Shown piece by piece: positions 36,139 to 44,355 of a stretch of 64,000 nucleotides of DNA (its first letter is position 1; each line of letters starts with the position of its first letter). Where the stretch lies: contig NZ_JBMEUF010000003.1 in the NCBI RefSeq assembly GCF_048820975.1, positions 186,001 to 250,000 on the forward strand. The letters run 5' to 3'. Under the pieces are notes generated by a model. The model worked only from the letters and a program-made list of their open reading frames with translations, did not search any database and was not told the DNA's origin. Position numbers and translations under genes: made by a program. The stretch comes from Glaciecola sp048820975. Lineage in GTDB: Bacteria; Pseudomonadota; Gammaproteobacteria; Enterobacterales; Alteromonadaceae.

Positions 36139-37626
36139 CTATTTAGTATAGTTTTTGCTTAGCACTTTTGCCGTGAACTCGCCATCGTGCAGTTTAGTGG
36201 TAATAGTGTCATTTTCATTCACTGCACTTAACGAGGTAATTAATGCCTTGTCTTTAAGCGAAATTGAGTATCCACGCGACAGAGTCGCAAGAGGGCTCAC
36301 GGTATTAAGCATATTGGTGATATTAGCAAACTGTACTTGTTTATCTTTCAACGATTGCTTATTTGCGGCATGCAAGCGTTTGTTTAGCTTAGTAAGTGAT
36401 GATGTATTTTCGGCTATTTGCTTCGCCGGAGACAAATACTGTAAGGCTTTTGCGCGCTTTTCTACTCGTTCTTGATGAGCCTCTAGCGTTTTAGGAAGAG
36501 CTTGCACTAAACGTGATTGGAGCTGTGCTAATTTTTCTTTGCCCAAGCTGATGTTTAGCGAAGGGTGCTTCGCAAATAAACGATTTTGTAAATACGCTAA
36601 TGCATCACTTTGTTGTTGAATCTTTTTACTAGGGTGCTGAGCTGAGAGCCTAGCGTACAAATAATCTAAGGATTGATTATGCTGCTCAAGCAGTTTTTCA
36701 GGATGCTGTACTTGTAAGCGCTCAAAAGCTTGGGAACTATTATTTGTTTTAGTATCGAGTTGATAGTGCAAGGCTCGCATTAACGCACGCTTGCGCGTAT
36801 TAATATTATTTTCAAGCTCTTGCATATCTTCACTGAGCATTTCAGCCGCGGCTGATGGCGTGGCAGCGCGTGCATCGGCAACAAAATCAGCAATAGTTAC
36901 ATCTACTTCATGTCCTACGGCTGATACCACTGCTAAAGTCGAAGCAAAAATAGCTCGGGCAACCACCTCTTCATTAAATGACCATAAATCTTCTAAAGAG
37001 CCGCCCCCGCGCCCTACAATTAACACATCTACTTCATTGCGGCGGTTTGCCGTTTCTATTTGATTAACAATACTTTTGGCAGCACCTTCGCCTTGTACCA
37101 TGCTTGGATAAACAATAACTTCTATAGCTGGGTTGCGCCGCTGTAAAACATGTAATATATCGTGAATCGCTGCGCCAGTAGGTGAGGTGACTACCCCAAT
37201 TTTATTGATTACTTTGGGCAGTGGCTTTTTAGTTTCTTGTGCAAATAAGCCTTCAGCTTGCAAATTTAGTTTTAAGGCTTCAAAGGCTTGTTTGAGTTGT
37301 CCTACGCCCTCTGGCTCCATATTTACGGCTATTAGCTGGTAGTCACCGCGTGCTTCGTAAAGGCTTAAATTTGCTCTTACTACTACCTTATCACCATGTT
37401 TGGGCGTAAAGCTAAGTTTTTGGTTTGCGCCTTTAAACATGCAAGTACGAACCTGCGCGTTGTCATCTTTTAAGGTGAAGTACCAATGCCCTGACGCCGC
37501 GCGTGTGAAATTTGATATTTCGCCGCTTACCCATACTTGACCCACCTCACTTTCAAGCACTTGCTTGGCAAAGCGGTTCAGTTTTGTGACGCTAATTATT
37601 TTTATTTCTTGGGGTACGGCAAACAT
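36139..37626 (-). CDS. xseA: Exodeoxyribonuclease VII large subunit
   Basis: Large subunit of the single-strand exonuclease VII. It has 495 aa from the ATG at 37626 (MFAVPQE). An N-terminal OB fold (GQVWVSGEISNFTRAASGHWYFTLKD) is followed by the catalytic region (GVVTSPTGAAIHD, VGRGGGSLEDLW and VSAVGHEVDVTIADFVADARAATPSAAAE). A long coiled-coil region is followed by the C-terminal LSRGYSI segment. An upstream in-frame TTG adds six residues and is not needed. It is divergent from guaB, as in E. coli. Confidence 0.96.
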   Translation of the reverse strand: MFAVPQEIKIISVTKLNRFAKQVLESEVGQVWVSGEISNFTRAASGHWYFTLKDDNAQVRTCMFKGANQKLSFTPKHGDKVVVRANLSLYEARGDYQLIAVNMEPEGVGQLKQAFEALKLNLQAEGLFAQETKKPLPKVINKIGVVTSPTGAAIHDILHVLQRRNPAIEVIVYPSMVQGEGAAKSIVNQIETANRRNEVDVLIVGRGGGSLEDLWSFNEEVVARAIFASTLAVVSAVGHEVDVTIADFVADARAATPSAAAEMLSEDMQELENNINTRKRALMRALHYQLDTKTNNSSQAFERLQVQHPEKLLEQHNQSLDYLYARLSAQHPSKKIQQQSDALAYLQNRLFAKHPSLNISLGKEKLAQLQSRLVQALPKTLEAHQERVEKRAKALQYLSPAKQIAENTSSLTKLNKRLHAANKQSLKDKQVQFANITNMLNTVSPLATLSRGYSISLKDKALITSLSAVNENDTITTKLHDGEFTAKVLSKNYTK

Positions 37627-37664
37627 AAAAATTATTTTCTTCAATTATTTGTATCAGATAGTGT

Positions 37665-37702
37665 AATTGTAGTTTACCTAGATATGAAAAAACACTACAA
37701 TT
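37665..37702. promoter_or_regulatory. Inverted repeat in the xseA-guaB divergent promoter region
   Basis: AATTGTAGT (37665-37673) and ACTACAATT (37694-37702) are perfect 9-bp inverted arms with a 20-base spacer. A TATACT -10 candidate for guaB lies at 37735-37740. It may be an operator; no known regulator motif is recognised. Confidence 0.35.
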
Positions 37703-37760
37703 GCACCGCAATTAATCCCTAACTATATATTTCATATACTCAGCATATAGGTAAAATTGC

Positions 37761-39230
37761 ATGTTACGCATCGAAAAAGAAGCACTTACCTTTGACGACG
37801 TACTATTAGTACCCAGTCACTCCGAAGTTCTGCCTCATATGGCAAATCTACAAACTCGCCTAACCCGCGGAATTACCTTAAACATGCCCCTTATGTCGGC
37901 AGCTATGGATACTGTTACCGAAGCTCCACTGGCTATTGCGCTTGCGCAAGAAGGCGGTATTGGTTTTGTGCACAAAAACATGACCCCACAAGCGCAAGCT
38001 GAACATGTGCTACGTGTTAAAAAGTATGAAAGCGGTGTGGTAATTGATCCGGTGACAGTAAGTGCCGATGCTACAATTGGCGCTACTATCGCACTAAGCA
38101 AGCAGCTTGGTTATTCAGGTTTCCCTGTAGTAGACGATGAAAATAACCTCATTGGCATAGTAACAGGGCGCGACTTACGTTTTGAAAATCGCTTTGATGA
38201 GCCTGTTAGTAAGGTGATGACGGGTAAAGATAAACTAGTTACCGTTACGGCGGATACCAGTGCCGATAAAGTCATGGATTTAATGCACGAGCACCGCATT
38301 GAAAAAATATTAGTGGTAGATGACCAATTTCGCTTAACAGGCTTAATTACGGTCAAAGACTTTCAAAAAGCCAAAAGTAAGCCTAATGCATGTAAAGATG
38401 AAAAGGGCCGTTTACGTGTAGGGGCTGCAGTAAGTGTAGGCCCTGGCACCGAAGAACGAATCAAGTTGTTGGTTGAAGCGGGGGTTGACGTACTACTTAT
38501 TGATACCTCGCACGGCCACTCGCAAGGTGTTATTAACAAAGTAAAAGAAATTAGAGCAACTTACCCTGAGCTTCAGCTTATTGCGGGTAACGTGGCGACT
38601 GCAGATGGTGCTTTAGCACTCGCAGAGGCTGGCGTAGATGCAGTAAAAGTAGGCATAGGCCCAGGATCTATTTGTACAACCCGCATAGTAACTGGCTGTG
38701 GTGTACCGCAAATTACTGCCATTTCTGATGCCGTTTCAGCAGTTGATAAATTGGGTATTCCAGTGATTGCCGATGGTGGCATTCGTTTTTCTGGTGATAT
38801 TGCAAAAGCATTGGCTGCAGGCGCAAGCTCTGTAATGGTAGGTAGTATGCTAGCCGGCACAGAAGAAGCACCGGGTGAGGTTGAGCTTTACCAAGGTCGA
38901 TACTTTAAGTCTTATCGCGGTATGGGAAGCCTAGGCGCGATGAACCAAAGTAATGGTTCTTCAGATCGTTATTTCCAAACAGACAAATCGGCTGAAAAAT
39001 TAGTGCCAGAAGGCATTGAAGGGCGCGTTGCCTATAAAGGGCCGATTGCCAATATTATACATCAACAACTGGGCGGTTTACGCTCGGCCATGGGCTTAAC
39101 TGGTAGTGCAACTATTGATGATTTACGCACCAAACCTAAGTTTGTAAAAGTGAGTTCTGCTGGCATGGGTGAATCACATGTTCACGATGTAAGCATAACC
39201 AAAGAGGCGCCTAACTACCGTTTGGGCTAG
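37761..39230 (+). CDS. guaB: IMP dehydrogenase
   Basis: Oxidises IMP to XMP, the rate-limiting step to GMP. It has 489 aa. The barrel is interrupted by a two-CBS regulatory module (about residues 93-205). Catalytic Cys305 is in GPGSICTTRIVTG. The flap contains the arginine of YFKSYRGMGSLGAM. It is divergent from xseA and followed after about 105 bp by guaA, the next enzyme in the pathway. Confidence 0.98.
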   Translation: MLRIEKEALTFDDVLLVPSHSEVLPHMANLQTRLTRGITLNMPLMSAAMDTVTEAPLAIALAQEGGIGFVHKNMTPQAQAEHVLRVKKYESGVVIDPVTVSADATIGATIALSKQLGYSGFPVVDDENNLIGIVTGRDLRFENRFDEPVSKVMTGKDKLVTVTADTSADKVMDLMHEHRIEKILVVDDQFRLTGLITVKDFQKAKSKPNACKDEKGRLRVGAAVSVGPGTEERIKLLVEAGVDVLLIDTSHGHSQGVINKVKEIRATYPELQLIAGNVATADGALALAEAGVDAVKVGIGPGSICTTRIVTGCGVPQITAISDAVSAVDKLGIPVIADGGIRFSGDIAKALAAGASSVMVGSMLAGTEEAPGEVELYQGRYFKSYRGMGSLGAMNQSNGSSDRYFQTDKSAEKLVPEGIEGRVAYKGPIANIIHQQLGGLRSAMGLTGSATIDDLRTKPKFVKVSSAGMGESHVHDVSITKEAPNYRLG

Positions 39231-39255
39231 GATTGCTTTTACTTGTTACCCTTTC

Positions 39256-39286
39256 GCCTGCATGTGAATTCTTTTCATTTGCAGGC
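39256..39286 (+). other. Hairpin in the guaB-guaA gap
   Basis: GCCTGCA (39256-39262) and TGCAGGC (39280-39286) pair over a 17-base loop. CTTTAGTTTTTT follows. It could be a weak terminator or attenuator that lowers guaA transcription relative to guaB. Confidence 0.45.
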
Positions 39287-39335
39287 CTTTAGTTTTTTAC
39301 ACAATTCGTATTTAACATTTCATTAGGACTCATTA

Positions 39336-40913
39336 ATGTCGGTCAATATTCATAGTCAAAAAATTGTTATTCTTGATTTTGGTTCTCAGTACACTCAACT
39401 TATTGCGCGTCGCGTACGTGAAATTGGCGTGTATTGTGAGCTATGGGCGTGGGACGTGAATGAAAGTCAAATTCGCGAGTTCGCCCCCGACGGCATTATT
39501 TTATCAGGTGGGCCAGAATCAGTAACAGAATCGGGTTCTCCGCGCGCACCGCAATATGTGTTTAATGCGGGTGTTCCTGTTTTAGGCATATGCTACGGCA
39601 TGCAAACTATGGCGCATCAATTAGGCGGTGCAGTGCAAGGCTCTGATAAGCGTGAGTTTGGTTATGCACAAGTTGAGTTGTTAAAAGCCACGCAGTTGTT
39701 TGACAAAATTGAAGATGAAATTAATCCAAAAGGCAATGCGCTGCTAGATGTGTGGATGAGTCATGGTGATAAGGTCATGGAAGTGCCTGCTGGTTTTGAA
39801 ACGATTGCTCAAACTTCAAGCTGCCCTCATGCGGCCATGGTAAATGAGAGCAAGCGCTTTTACGGTGTGCAGTTTCACCCTGAAGTCACGCACACCAAAC
39901 AAGGTTTACGCATGTTAGAACACTTTGTGCTTAACATTTGCGGATGTGATGCTTTGTGGACCGCTGCCTCTATCATTGAAGACGCGGTAGAGCGTATTAA
40001 AGAGCAAGTAGGTGATGACGAAGTTATTTTAGGTTTGTCAGGGGGGGTTGATTCATCGGTTACCGCTATGCTTTTGCATCAAGCCATTGGTAGTAGGCTA
40101 ACCTGCGTATTTGTAGATAATGGTTTACTTCGTTTAGATGAAGGCCAGCAAGTAATGGACATGTTTGGTGATCACTTCGGTTTAAACATTATTAAGGTAG
40201 ATGCAGAAAAGCGTTTCCTAGATGCTCTGCAGGGCGAGACTGACCCTGAGAAAAAGCGCAAGATTATTGGTAATCAGTTTGTGTATTTGTTCGATGAAGA
40301 AGCTAGCAAACTGGTGAATGCAAAGTGGTTAGCACAAGGCACTATTTATCCTGATGTAATTGAGTCAGCAGGCTCTAAAACCGGCAAGGCACATGTTATT
40401 AAATCGCATCATAACGTGGGCGGTTTACCTGAAGATATGGCTTTGGGCTTAGTGGAACCTTTGCGTGAATTGTTTAAAGACGAAGTGCGTAAAATTGGAC
40501 TAGAGCTAGGCTTACCTTACGATATGCTTTATCGCCATCCTTTCCCTGGACCGGGTTTAGGGGTACGTGTTTTAGGTGAAATCAAAAAAGAATACTGTGA
40601 TTTACTGCGCCGTGCTGATGCAATTTTTATTGAAGAACTGCACGCGCACAAGCTTTATCATGAAGTAAGCCAAGCATTCACTGTGTTTTTACCTGTGCGT
40701 TCGGTAGGCGTAATGGGTGATATGCGAAAATATGATTGGGTGGTGTCGCTTCGCGCTGTTGAAACCATTGATTTCATGACCGCTCGTTGGGCGCATTTAC
40801 CTTATGACTTCTTGGGCAAAGTGTCTAACAGAATCATTAACGAAGTAGACGGCATTTCACGCGTAGTTTATGATATTTCAGGTAAGCCACCAGCAACCAT
40901 TGAGTGGGAATAG
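39336..40913 (+). CDS. guaA: GMP synthase (glutamine-hydrolysing)
   Basis: Converts XMP to GMP using glutamine and ATP. It has 525 aa. The class I amidotransferase domain has nucleophile Cys86 (LGICYGMQ) and His/Glu in QFHPEVTH. The ATP pyrophosphatase domain has the P-loop LGLSGGVDSSV, and a C-terminal dimerisation domain ends in TIEWE. It forms a guaBA operon with the gene upstream. An N-acetyltransferase gene starts 36 bp after it. Confidence 0.98.
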   Translation: MSVNIHSQKIVILDFGSQYTQLIARRVREIGVYCELWAWDVNESQIREFAPDGIILSGGPESVTESGSPRAPQYVFNAGVPVLGICYGMQTMAHQLGGAVQGSDKREFGYAQVELLKATQLFDKIEDEINPKGNALLDVWMSHGDKVMEVPAGFETIAQTSSCPHAAMVNESKRFYGVQFHPEVTHTKQGLRMLEHFVLNICGCDALWTAASIIEDAVERIKEQVGDDEVILGLSGGVDSSVTAMLLHQAIGSRLTCVFVDNGLLRLDEGQQVMDMFGDHFGLNIIKVDAEKRFLDALQGETDPEKKRKIIGNQFVYLFDEEASKLVNAKWLAQGTIYPDVIESAGSKTGKAHVIKSHHNVGGLPEDMALGLVEPLRELFKDEVRKIGLELGLPYDMLYRHPFPGPGLGVRVLGEIKKEYCDLLRRADAIFIEELHAHKLYHEVSQAFTVFLPVRSVGVMGDMRKYDWVVSLRAVETIDFMTARWAHLPYDFLGKVSNRIINEVDGISRVVYDISGKPPATIEWE

Positions 40914-40949
40914 TTTTATAAGATATAAGCAAACTAGGAACGAAATACA

Positions 40950-41516
40950 GTGATCTCCTTTCGAGAAGTCAGCATAAGTGATGCAAGATTAATTTTAGAC
41001 TGGCGCACTAAAAAGCGCGTGAGTCAATTTATGTTGACGGAAGTTGCCTATGACATTAGCGCACAAGAGCAATGGATTCGTTCCTGTTATTCCAAGCCTG
41101 ACTATTATCACTGGATAGTGCAAATAGGTGGCAAAGATGCCGGCCTTATTAATATAGTGGACTGGGATAAACAAAAAGCCAGCGCTTCTTGGGGCTATTA
41201 CATTGGCGATGATGATGCGCTTGGGTTTGGCGGTATGGTACCGCCATTATTCTATAACTTTTGTTTTAACACCTTGGGTATTAAGCTATTAAGCGCAGAT
41301 GTGTTTTATTCAAATACTAGCACCATAAAACTACATTTACTTCATGGATATCAGTTTGCTCCAGAAGGTGACCACGTAGTGATAAAAAACAATAAACCCA
41401 TGTTAATGGTGCATTTAGCGCTTCACAAAAATGAATTTTTGGCAGGGCGTTACGCTAAGCATACAGGCGAATTTCCCATGGATAAGTGGGTAGGAAAGAA
41501 TAATGAACCAGCGTGA
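40950..41516 (+). CDS. pseH: PseH-like N-acetyltransferase
   Basis: Resembles PseH, which acetylates UDP-4-amino-4,6-dideoxy-N-acetyl-altrosamine in pseudaminic acid synthesis. At 188 aa it has a GNAT fold: WRTKKRVSQFMLTE near the start, the acetyl-CoA region SWGYYIGDDDALGFGG and the C-terminal YSNTSTIKLHLLHGYQF. The start is GTG at 40950 with AGGA upstream. The last 14 bases overlap the next acetyltransferase gene, so they are coupled. A pseI-like gene is 1.6 kb away. PseB, C, F and G are not in the window. Confidence 0.75.
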   Translation: MISFREVSISDARLILDWRTKKRVSQFMLTEVAYDISAQEQWIRSCYSKPDYYHWIVQIGGKDAGLINIVDWDKQKASASWGYYIGDDDALGFGGMVPPLFYNFCFNTLGIKLLSADVFYSNTSTIKLHLLHGYQFAPEGDHVVIKNNKPMLMVHLALHKNEFLAGRYAKHTGEFPMDKWVGKNNEPA

Positions 41517-41973
41517 GCCAAGCTCAGCGAAAAATGACCTACAGCTAGAAGCAATTATACCGAATGAAAAGCAAATTGAGTGCTTGTATCAGGAACTTAT
41601 AAAGCGCTCTGAACGCAGTAGCCAAAACATTAGCCACGAAACTATGCCTAGCTTTGAAAAGCATACTGCGTTTGTTAAACAACATCCGTATCGCGCTTGG
41701 TTTTTGGTTTTACAAGCGCAGGAAGTGATAGGTTCAGTGTATGCACAATTTGACAATTCAGTAGGCTTACAACTTAGCGAGGCATGCACCGCAACCAACA
41801 TTGAAGCCGTAATGAGTTTATTTCGAGCGCATTTACAGCCGCTGCCTGCTAAGCCATCCCAGCGCTTCGGTGACTTCTTTTTAAATGTCGCGTATTCAAA
41901 CGAAAATATGCAGCAAGCATTAGACACCTTAGGTTACAAAGCTACGCAAATTTCTTACGTAGCGCCCAAGTAA
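41503..41973 (+). CDS. GNAT-type acetyltransferase of surface-sugar type
   Basis: At 156 aa it has the pattern of short GNAT proteins found in flagellin or polysaccharide sugar clusters: MPSFEKHTAFVKQHPYRAWFLV, then a beta strand with VIGSVYAQFDNSVGLQL. The last third is weakly conserved (NVAYSNENMQQALDTLGYKA). It overlaps the PseH-like gene by 14 bp. Substrate unknown; action on a nonulosonic acid precursor or glycan is inferred from context only. Confidence 0.6.
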   Translation: MNQREPSSAKNDLQLEAIIPNEKQIECLYQELIKRSERSSQNISHETMPSFEKHTAFVKQHPYRAWFLVLQAQEVIGSVYAQFDNSVGLQLSEACTATNIEAVMSLFRAHLQPLPAKPSQRFGDFFLNVAYSNENMQQALDTLGYKATQISYVAPK

Positions 41974-41991
41974 AATTAGCTTTTTCAGCTA

Positions 41992-42888
41992 TTATTGTTC
42001 CCGTATTCTTAAAAAGCTAGCGAAGCGCGGGATCCCTCGCTGAGTAAAACCATGGTATTTGAAAGTTACTACGCTGCCAATGGGGGGTGGGGTAGCGCGC
42101 TCTTTGTTACTAAATCCACTGCCAATTTTAAATTGTAAAAGCTGGCCATCTTTGCTTTTATATTGAACAAGCAAAGCACCGAGTAAGTGCTTGAATTTGC
42201 CTTTACCGGGCAAGTGCTTAAGTACTTTTGCTTCAGCATCCATAAACTTTTTTAGTTTAAATAAATTACCGCTTCTTCCATTACTGTGAATCGCTTGCGC
42301 GTTTTGCAGCATTAAACCCTCGGCGCCTTGTTCTGTGTACTCATTTAGTAACTTGTATAAGGCTTTGTTGCTAGTGACGCTAAACTGCTTAACGGGAACA
42401 ATGTGAGCTATGCCAAGTTCGTTTAATAGTTTGTTATAGCGCTGGTATCTGTCAATAAATGGCAATTCTTTATATGGTGCGTCAAACACAATGTATTTAA
42501 TTTTACGCCATTCACTATCAACCGGGACATGCTTACTTACGGTGGAGGCCTCATATTCAAAATTTCCTCGTTCAAACCATAACTCGCCATCTAAGGATAC
42601 GTTGGGTAAGTTGTTAGTGAACCAGCTTGGCGCATAAATTATGGTGCCTTTTCGGGTACTGAGTTGGCCATTTTTCCATATAGCGCGAATACCATCATAT
42701 TTTTCACTCACCAAATAGTGACTAACATTTTGGCCTTCGTAAACTTTAGCCAATTGCACGGTATTGAATGGGGCCTGATTTAGCGCAACTACCTTGCCAG
42801 TAGTAATAAGAAGCAAAATGACGATACAAATAAGACCGACATTTTTTTGTGTTTTGATTAAGCCAATGGCCTCATACTTAATGAACAT
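41992..42888 (-). CDS. Periplasmic-type ATP-dependent DNA ligase (LigE-like)
   Basis: Minimal ATP-dependent ligase of 298 aa. The nucleotidyl-lysine is Lys63 in SEKYDGIRAIW (motif I). Others are RKGTIIYAPSWF (Ia), LDGELWF (III), YIVFDAPY (IIIa), AEGLMLQN (IV) and LFKLKKF (V), followed by an OB domain. A hydrophobic N-terminal segment (about residues 17-30) looks like a signal or anchor, as in periplasmic LigE enzymes of other gammaproteobacteria linked to DNA uptake. The start at ATG 42888 lacks a clear ribosome site. It sits reversed between sugar genes. Confidence 0.85.
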   Translation of the reverse strand: MFIKYEAIGLIKTQKNVGLICIVILLLITTGKVVALNQAPFNTVQLAKVYEGQNVSHYLVSEKYDGIRAIWKNGQLSTRKGTIIYAPSWFTNNLPNVSLDGELWFERGNFEYEASTVSKHVPVDSEWRKIKYIVFDAPYKELPFIDRYQRYNKLLNELGIAHIVPVKQFSVTSNKALYKLLNEYTEQGAEGLMLQNAQAIHSNGRSGNLFKLKKFMDAEAKVLKHLPGKGKFKHLLGALLVQYKSKDGQLLQFKIGSGFSNKERATPPPIGSVVTFKYHGFTQRGIPRFASFLRIREQ

Positions 42889-43099
42889 AATAAGCAATAA
42901 ACTGGTTCGCGATAAATAAGTCTATTTTAGTCAGCGCTAAGTATTTTAATACTGACTTATAGGCCAGTTTGCGTATACAAAACAATGGTGTAAATTTGGA
43001 ACATAGTTTGCTAACTCAACCGTAGTTATATAAGTAATGCGTATTCCTTTATAATAAAGGCAATACACTGCCGCATCCGAATCACTTTATGGACAACAT

Positions 43100-44152
43100 A
43101 TGCCTAAGCCTATTGTTATAAACGGCCGAGAGTTATCAGCCAAGTATGCTCCGTACATAATCGCCGAAGTATCAGCGAATCATAATGGCTCAATAGAGCG
43201 AGCTAAACAGACTATTCTAGCGGCTAAAAAAGCCGGCGCGCATGCGGTAAAAATTCAGTCTTATACGCCTGATACTATGACAATACAAAGCGATGCGCCC
43301 GACTTCTGCTTAACAGAAGGAATTTGGAAAGGGCGTACACTTTACGATTTGTATGCCGAGGCTTATACACCGTTTGAATGGCACCCTGAGCTTTTTGCTT
43401 TCGCTAAGAGCCATCAAATTACACTCTTTTCATCTCCTTTTGATGAAAGCGCTGTTGACTTACTCGCTTCGCTAGAGGCACCCGCCTATAAAGTGGCATC
43501 ATTCGAATTAGTAGATTTACCATTAATTGCCTATATGGCAAAACAAGGCAAACCTATTTTAATGTCTACGGGGATGGCTTCTTTACAAGAAATTGGTGAG
43601 GCAATAGAAACGGCGCGTACAAACGGTTGCAATGAAATTGCTATTTTCCATTGTGTAAGCAGTTATCCTGCGCCATTGGAGCAAGCAAACCTTCGTTCAA
43701 TTACTGCTTTGCGTGATGAGTTTGACGTGCAAGTGGGCTTATCAGACCATACCTTGGGCACTACCGCTAGTGTGGCTGCTACCGTGCTTGGGGCGAGTTT
43801 AATTGAAAAACACTTTACCCTAAACCGTGCTGATGGCGGTGTTGATAGTTCGTTTTCGCTAGAGCCAAGCGAAATGCAAAGCTTAGTAGAAAACTGTAAA
43901 GGCGCTTTTGATGCTTTGGGTGTAGTTAACCTAGAGCGCCCAGAATCCGAAGGCGACAATAGAGATTATCGCCGTTCATTGTATTTTGTGAATGATATTA
44001 AAACGGGTTCAACAATAGGTAAAAATGACGTGCGGCGAATTCGCCCTGGTATGGGTTTAGCGCCAAAATATTATGATTGTATATTGGGCAGCGTTGCAAA
44101 ACGAGATATTAAAAGAGGGGATAGGGTAACAATTAGCGACCTCAATGAATAA
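43100..44152 (+). CDS. pseI: Pseudaminic acid synthase (PseI/NeuB family)
   Basis: Condenses phosphoenolpyruvate with a 6-deoxy-hexosamine to make a nonulosonic acid. It has 350 aa. The N-terminal NeuB barrel contains IAEVSANHNGSIERAKQ, VKIQSYTPDTMT, SSPFDESAVD and GLSDHTLGTTAS with IEKHFTLNR. A C-terminal SAF/antifreeze-like domain runs from about residue 285. SYTPDTMT and the overall length favour PseI over NeuB. It is separated from the PseH-like gene by the reversed ligase. Confidence 0.85.
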   Translation: MPKPIVINGRELSAKYAPYIIAEVSANHNGSIERAKQTILAAKKAGAHAVKIQSYTPDTMTIQSDAPDFCLTEGIWKGRTLYDLYAEAYTPFEWHPELFAFAKSHQITLFSSPFDESAVDLLASLEAPAYKVASFELVDLPLIAYMAKQGKPILMSTGMASLQEIGEAIETARTNGCNEIAIFHCVSSYPAPLEQANLRSITALRDEFDVQVGLSDHTLGTTASVAATVLGASLIEKHFTLNRADGGVDSSFSLEPSEMQSLVENCKGAFDALGVVNLERPESEGDNRDYRRSLYFVNDIKTGSTIGKNDVRRIRPGMGLAPKYYDCILGSVAKRDIKRGDRVTISDLNE

Positions 44153-44314
44153 ACTAAACGCAATTTAATAAAGCGATTTACTAAATCGGTGTTTGTTGCT
44201 GAAAAAAAGTCCAATATTTTCTATCTTAGAGCGTATTAATACTAGCCAAAACAAGGCAAGTACCGCAAAATGAATGTTCTTTGTCTTTGATGAGCAGTTA
44301 CCTTTAGGAAAAAG

Positions 44315-44332
44315 GGGTCATCAGAGGGTCAT
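44315..44332 (+). promoter_or_regulatory. 11-bp-phased direct repeat before the alginate lyase gene
   Basis: GGGTCAT occurs at 44315 and 44326, a 7+4+7 direct repeat ending 23 bases before the ATG. It resembles a half-sized Pho-box or OmpR-class operator, but no -10 lies downstream, so it would act within the leader or as a repressor site. Speculative. Confidence 0.3.
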
Positions 44333-44355
44333 ATTGCAACAAGGAACACACAACA

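Noticed and set aside
44314..44332. Second copy of the GGGGTCAGAG palindrome
   Set aside because: Only part of the core matches and there is no inverted partner; the 11-bp direct repeat is the simpler reading.
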